A stretch of DNA of 64,000 nt. Source: Sva-07 sp963829585 (lineage in GTDB: Bacteria > Actinomycetota > Acidimicrobiia > Acidimicrobiales > Ilumatobacteraceae). A program made the position numbers and the translations under genes. Location of the stretch: NCBI GenBank assembly GCA_963829585.1, contig CAWHJD010000026.1:6295-70294 (forward strand), given 5' to 3'. This document shows, piece by piece, positions 63,121-64,000 of this stretch. The notes under the pieces are model-generated. The model was not told the origin of the DNA. It did not search any database and was given only the letters and a program-made list of their open reading frames with translations. Positions within the stretch are counted from its first letter, which is position 1. Every line of letters starts with the position of its first letter.

Positions 63121-63933
63121 CAGCTGCTCCGTTCTTCATGGGGGGATGGGGCCGAGGGTCTCGCGATGGGTGTGCTGGCCCAGACGCCGCCTTCGTCGGA
63201 GACACGTCCGTCCAGGATCCGCACGATCCGGTCGGCCTGACGACCGACCGAGATGTCGTGGGTGACGATGACGAACGTGAGCCCACGCTCGATGTTCAGA
63301 CGTCGCATCAGCTCGGTGATCTCGAGTGCGTTCTCGCTGTCGAGGTCACCCGTGGGTTCGTCGGCCCACACGATCGCCGGGTCGTTGACGAGCGCTCGCG
63401 CGATCGTGACCCGCTGACGCTCGCCACCCGACAGCTCGTCGGGCAGGTGATCGGATCGGTGAGCGAGACCGACGAGCTCGAGCGCCTCGGTCGCTCGTCG
63501 GCGTGCCTCTCCTCCGGCGACGCGGGAGACGAGCAGCGGCAACTCGACGTTCTCGACAGACGTCAGCACGGGCATGAGGTTGTAGAACTGGAACACGAAC
63601 CCCATCCGCCTGGCTCGATAGTCGGTGCGTTCGCGGTCGCTCATCGTGCTGAGCGAGACCCCCTCGATGAGGACGTCGCCGCCATCGATCGTGTCGAGTC
63701 CGGAGAGGCAGTTGAGCAGTGTGGTCTTGCCGCATCCGCTCGGCCCCATCACCGCTGTCATCTCGCCGCGGTTGATCGCCAGGTCGAGACCGTTCAGCGC
63801 ATGCACGCTGACCCGGCCGGTGTCGTACACGCGGTGGACGCTGCGCGCCTCCGCGATCAGGTCGAGGAGCCCGCGCACCGGAGGTAGCCCCTGCGATGCC
63901 CTCGGTTGACGACATTGCCTCGGTGACGTTCAT
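63120..63933 (-). CDS. ABC transporter ATPase, LolD/MacB type, one frame break near the start
   Basis: The protein has Walker A (GPSGCGKTT), the Q-loop QFYNLMPVLTSVEN, signature LSGGERQRVTIARAL, Walker B IVWADEPTGDLDS and switch histidine VTHDIS. It powers the FtsX-type permease. A perfect AAGGAG site precedes ATG 63933, but that frame must drop one base near 63875 to reach the ATPase sequence; the alternative is a GTG start at 63878 without a good ribosome site. I favour the upstream start with the break. Confidence 0.88.
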
Positions 63934-64000
63934 CGGACGCTCCTTGGTGCTTCAACCATTCTTCGCCCCGGCCGGATCGTCAGATAGGGCCGAATGGCCC

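Noticed and set aside
1..64000. CRISPR array
   Set aside because: I found no series of regularly spaced direct repeats with unique spacers, and no cas genes.

Overview
The window is high-GC DNA with short intergenic gaps and tightly overlapping genes. The gene set suggests an actinobacterium, most likely of the Acidimicrobiia (Ilumatobacter-like): nadD / LCP-like / rsfS order, class II DAHP synthase, a CYP124/125-like P450, an F420-type nitroreductase, actinobacterial holin-X, and TetR/HsaA-type catabolic genes. The taxon is an inference; no rRNA is present.

Layout. 1-12.9 kb is chromosomal backbone: a multi-GAF sensor protein running off the left edge, DUF3237, a small membrane protein, a P450, a PIG-L deacetylase, a ROK kinase, a serine hydrolase, class II DAHP synthase, an RpoD-like sigma factor, and the nadD - LCP-like - rsfS operon. 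At 13138-13210 lies tRNA-Ala(GGC). From there to 29106 is the main discovery: a 15.9 kb genomic island bounded by a 45-bp perfect direct repeat of the tRNA-Ala 3' part (13169-13213 and 29062-29106). It carries a tyrosine integrase next to the distal repeat, a HicA-like/HTH toxin-antitoxin pair, two TetR regulators, two HsaA/HPAH-C2-like flavin monooxygenases and two complete-looking meta-cleavage operons. One operon is of the BphC/BphD-MhpDFE type, giving pyruvate and acyl-CoA. The other is of the homoprotocatechuate type (HpaE, D, G, I, H). Three copies of a 22-bp operator-like word sit in the two divergent promoters. A third, degenerate tRNA 3' remnant at about 30534-30567 marks a second 1.4 kb islet with two small genes.

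30.8-44.9 kb: a 5'-truncated membrane glycosyltransferase-like gene, a very large uncharacterised secreted/membrane protein with a partner gene, an ABC-2 exporter operon, a MalT-like LuxR regulator with an XRE-cupin regulator, and an MFS exporter. 45-64 kb: an orphan peptide-type solute-binding lipoprotein, VOC proteins, CorA, several hypotheticals, a three-gene envelope operon (including holin-X and DUF3618), DUF72, a LigD with PE and Pol domains but no ligase domain, AhpD-like, VIT, DDN-like nitroreductase, PAP2, and a MacB/LolD-FtsX-type ABC system.

A recurring oddity: twelve clear frame breaks occur in nine genes, and every one needs the removal of one extra base. None falls in the island. 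I treat the affected genes as real and give joined spans.
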